From JBATBW01 sp049662565 (GTDB lineage: Bacteria > Bacillota_I > Bacilli_A > Erysipelotrichales > Erysipelotrichaceae): 15,501 nucleotides of DNA. The notes beneath the pieces were generated by a model. The model had not been told where the DNA came from. It saw only the letters and a list, made by a program, of their open reading frames with translations, and did no database searches. A program made the translations under genes and the position numbers. Location: NCBI GenBank assembly GCA_049662565.1, contig JBATBW010000105.1, positions 1 through 15,501 of the forward strand, given 5' to 3'. Below are positions 15,379 to 15,501 of the stretch, one piece after another (position 1 is the stretch's first letter; every line of letters begins with the position of its first letter).

Positions 15379-15501
15379 TTACGCTTCCTTCTTTCCGAAT
15401 CTTTTTCCATTAGCAAATCCAATTCCAAGTATTGCCAATATTATTGCCATTACAGCATTACCCCAAGCAAATATATTAAACGGCAATGATGTCATAGTAG
15501 C
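15379..15501 (-). CDS. C-terminal end of a membrane transporter, possibly NhaC-like Na+/H+ antiporter
   Basis: Partial gene entering from the right edge; 40 codons are present before TAA at 15381-15379. The translation has a hydrophobic stretch from FAWGNAVMAI through AILGIGFA and then a short basic tail KRFGKKEA, typical of the last membrane helix and cytoplasmic end of a transporter. The SLPFNIFAWGN segment resembles the LPFAFFN segment near the end of NhaC/MleN antiporters, but too little is visible for a firm family call. Four bases separate its stop from the MalY/PatB-family ATG, so the two are almost certainly cotranscribed, and the transporter may move a substrate or product of that enzyme. 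Confidence 0.5.
   Translation of the reverse strand, partial: ATMTSLPFNIFAWGNAVMAIILAILGIGFANGKRFGKKEA

Noticed and set aside
15375..15428. An 18-residue N-terminal extension of the MalY/PatB enzyme from an upstream ATG
   Set aside because: The segment overlaps the transporter coding end, is unlike the family's N-terminus, and the ATG at 15374 gives the canonical start.

Overview
The window looks like chromosomal DNA from a low-GC Firmicute, by eye about 30% G+C. TGA is used as a stop (parE, the yqeM-like gene) and tryptophan is encoded by TGG, so the standard bacterial code applies rather than the Mollicute code. The shikimate gene aroA, the conserved Firmicute yqeG-yqeH-yhbY-nadD-yqeK-yqeM block and a NadD-YqeK fusion fit an Erysipelotrichia-like or Mollicute-related lineage. 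That placement is inferred from gene content; no marker gene was compared.

Layout. Positions 1-512 hold the 3' end of aroA on the + strand, which converges on everything downstream at a bidirectional terminator (495-518). From 11896 down to 517 runs one long minus-strand gene train: parE, parC, yqeG, yqeH, yhbY, nadD-yqeK, a yqeM-like methyltransferase, mtnN, a membrane-anchored thioredoxin-fold protein, an O-antigen-ligase/Wzy-like membrane protein and an anchored protein with a sugar-binding-like domain. Successive genes overlap by 1-17 bases or are separated by at most 11, and I see no terminator between them, so they look like one transcription unit. At 11897-11990 a compact divergent promoter region drives parE leftwards and plsY (phospholipid synthesis) rightwards. 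plsY is followed by two back-to-back terminators. The second belongs to a minus-strand NCS2/AzgA purine permease that has a guanine-type purine riboswitch in its leader. Upstream, another minus-strand unit contains the last 40 codons of a membrane transporter (possibly NhaC-like) and a divergent MalY/PatB-family PLP enzyme, ending in a strong terminator.

How the genes fit together. The first part of the long train is housekeeping: chromosome decatenation (topoisomerase IV), ribosome assembly (YqeH, YhbY), NAD synthesis with dinucleotide hydrolysis (NadD-YqeK), and methylation with recycling of its by-products (YqeM-like, MtnN). The last three genes are different: all encode membrane or extracytoplasmic proteins, are translationally coupled, and have no function I can assign with confidence. 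They are the best candidate here for an undescribed system, perhaps acting on a surface polysaccharide. The permease takes up purine bases under riboswitch control. Most of the window is ordinary core genome; I see no insertion sequence, phage gene, CRISPR array, tRNA or rRNA.
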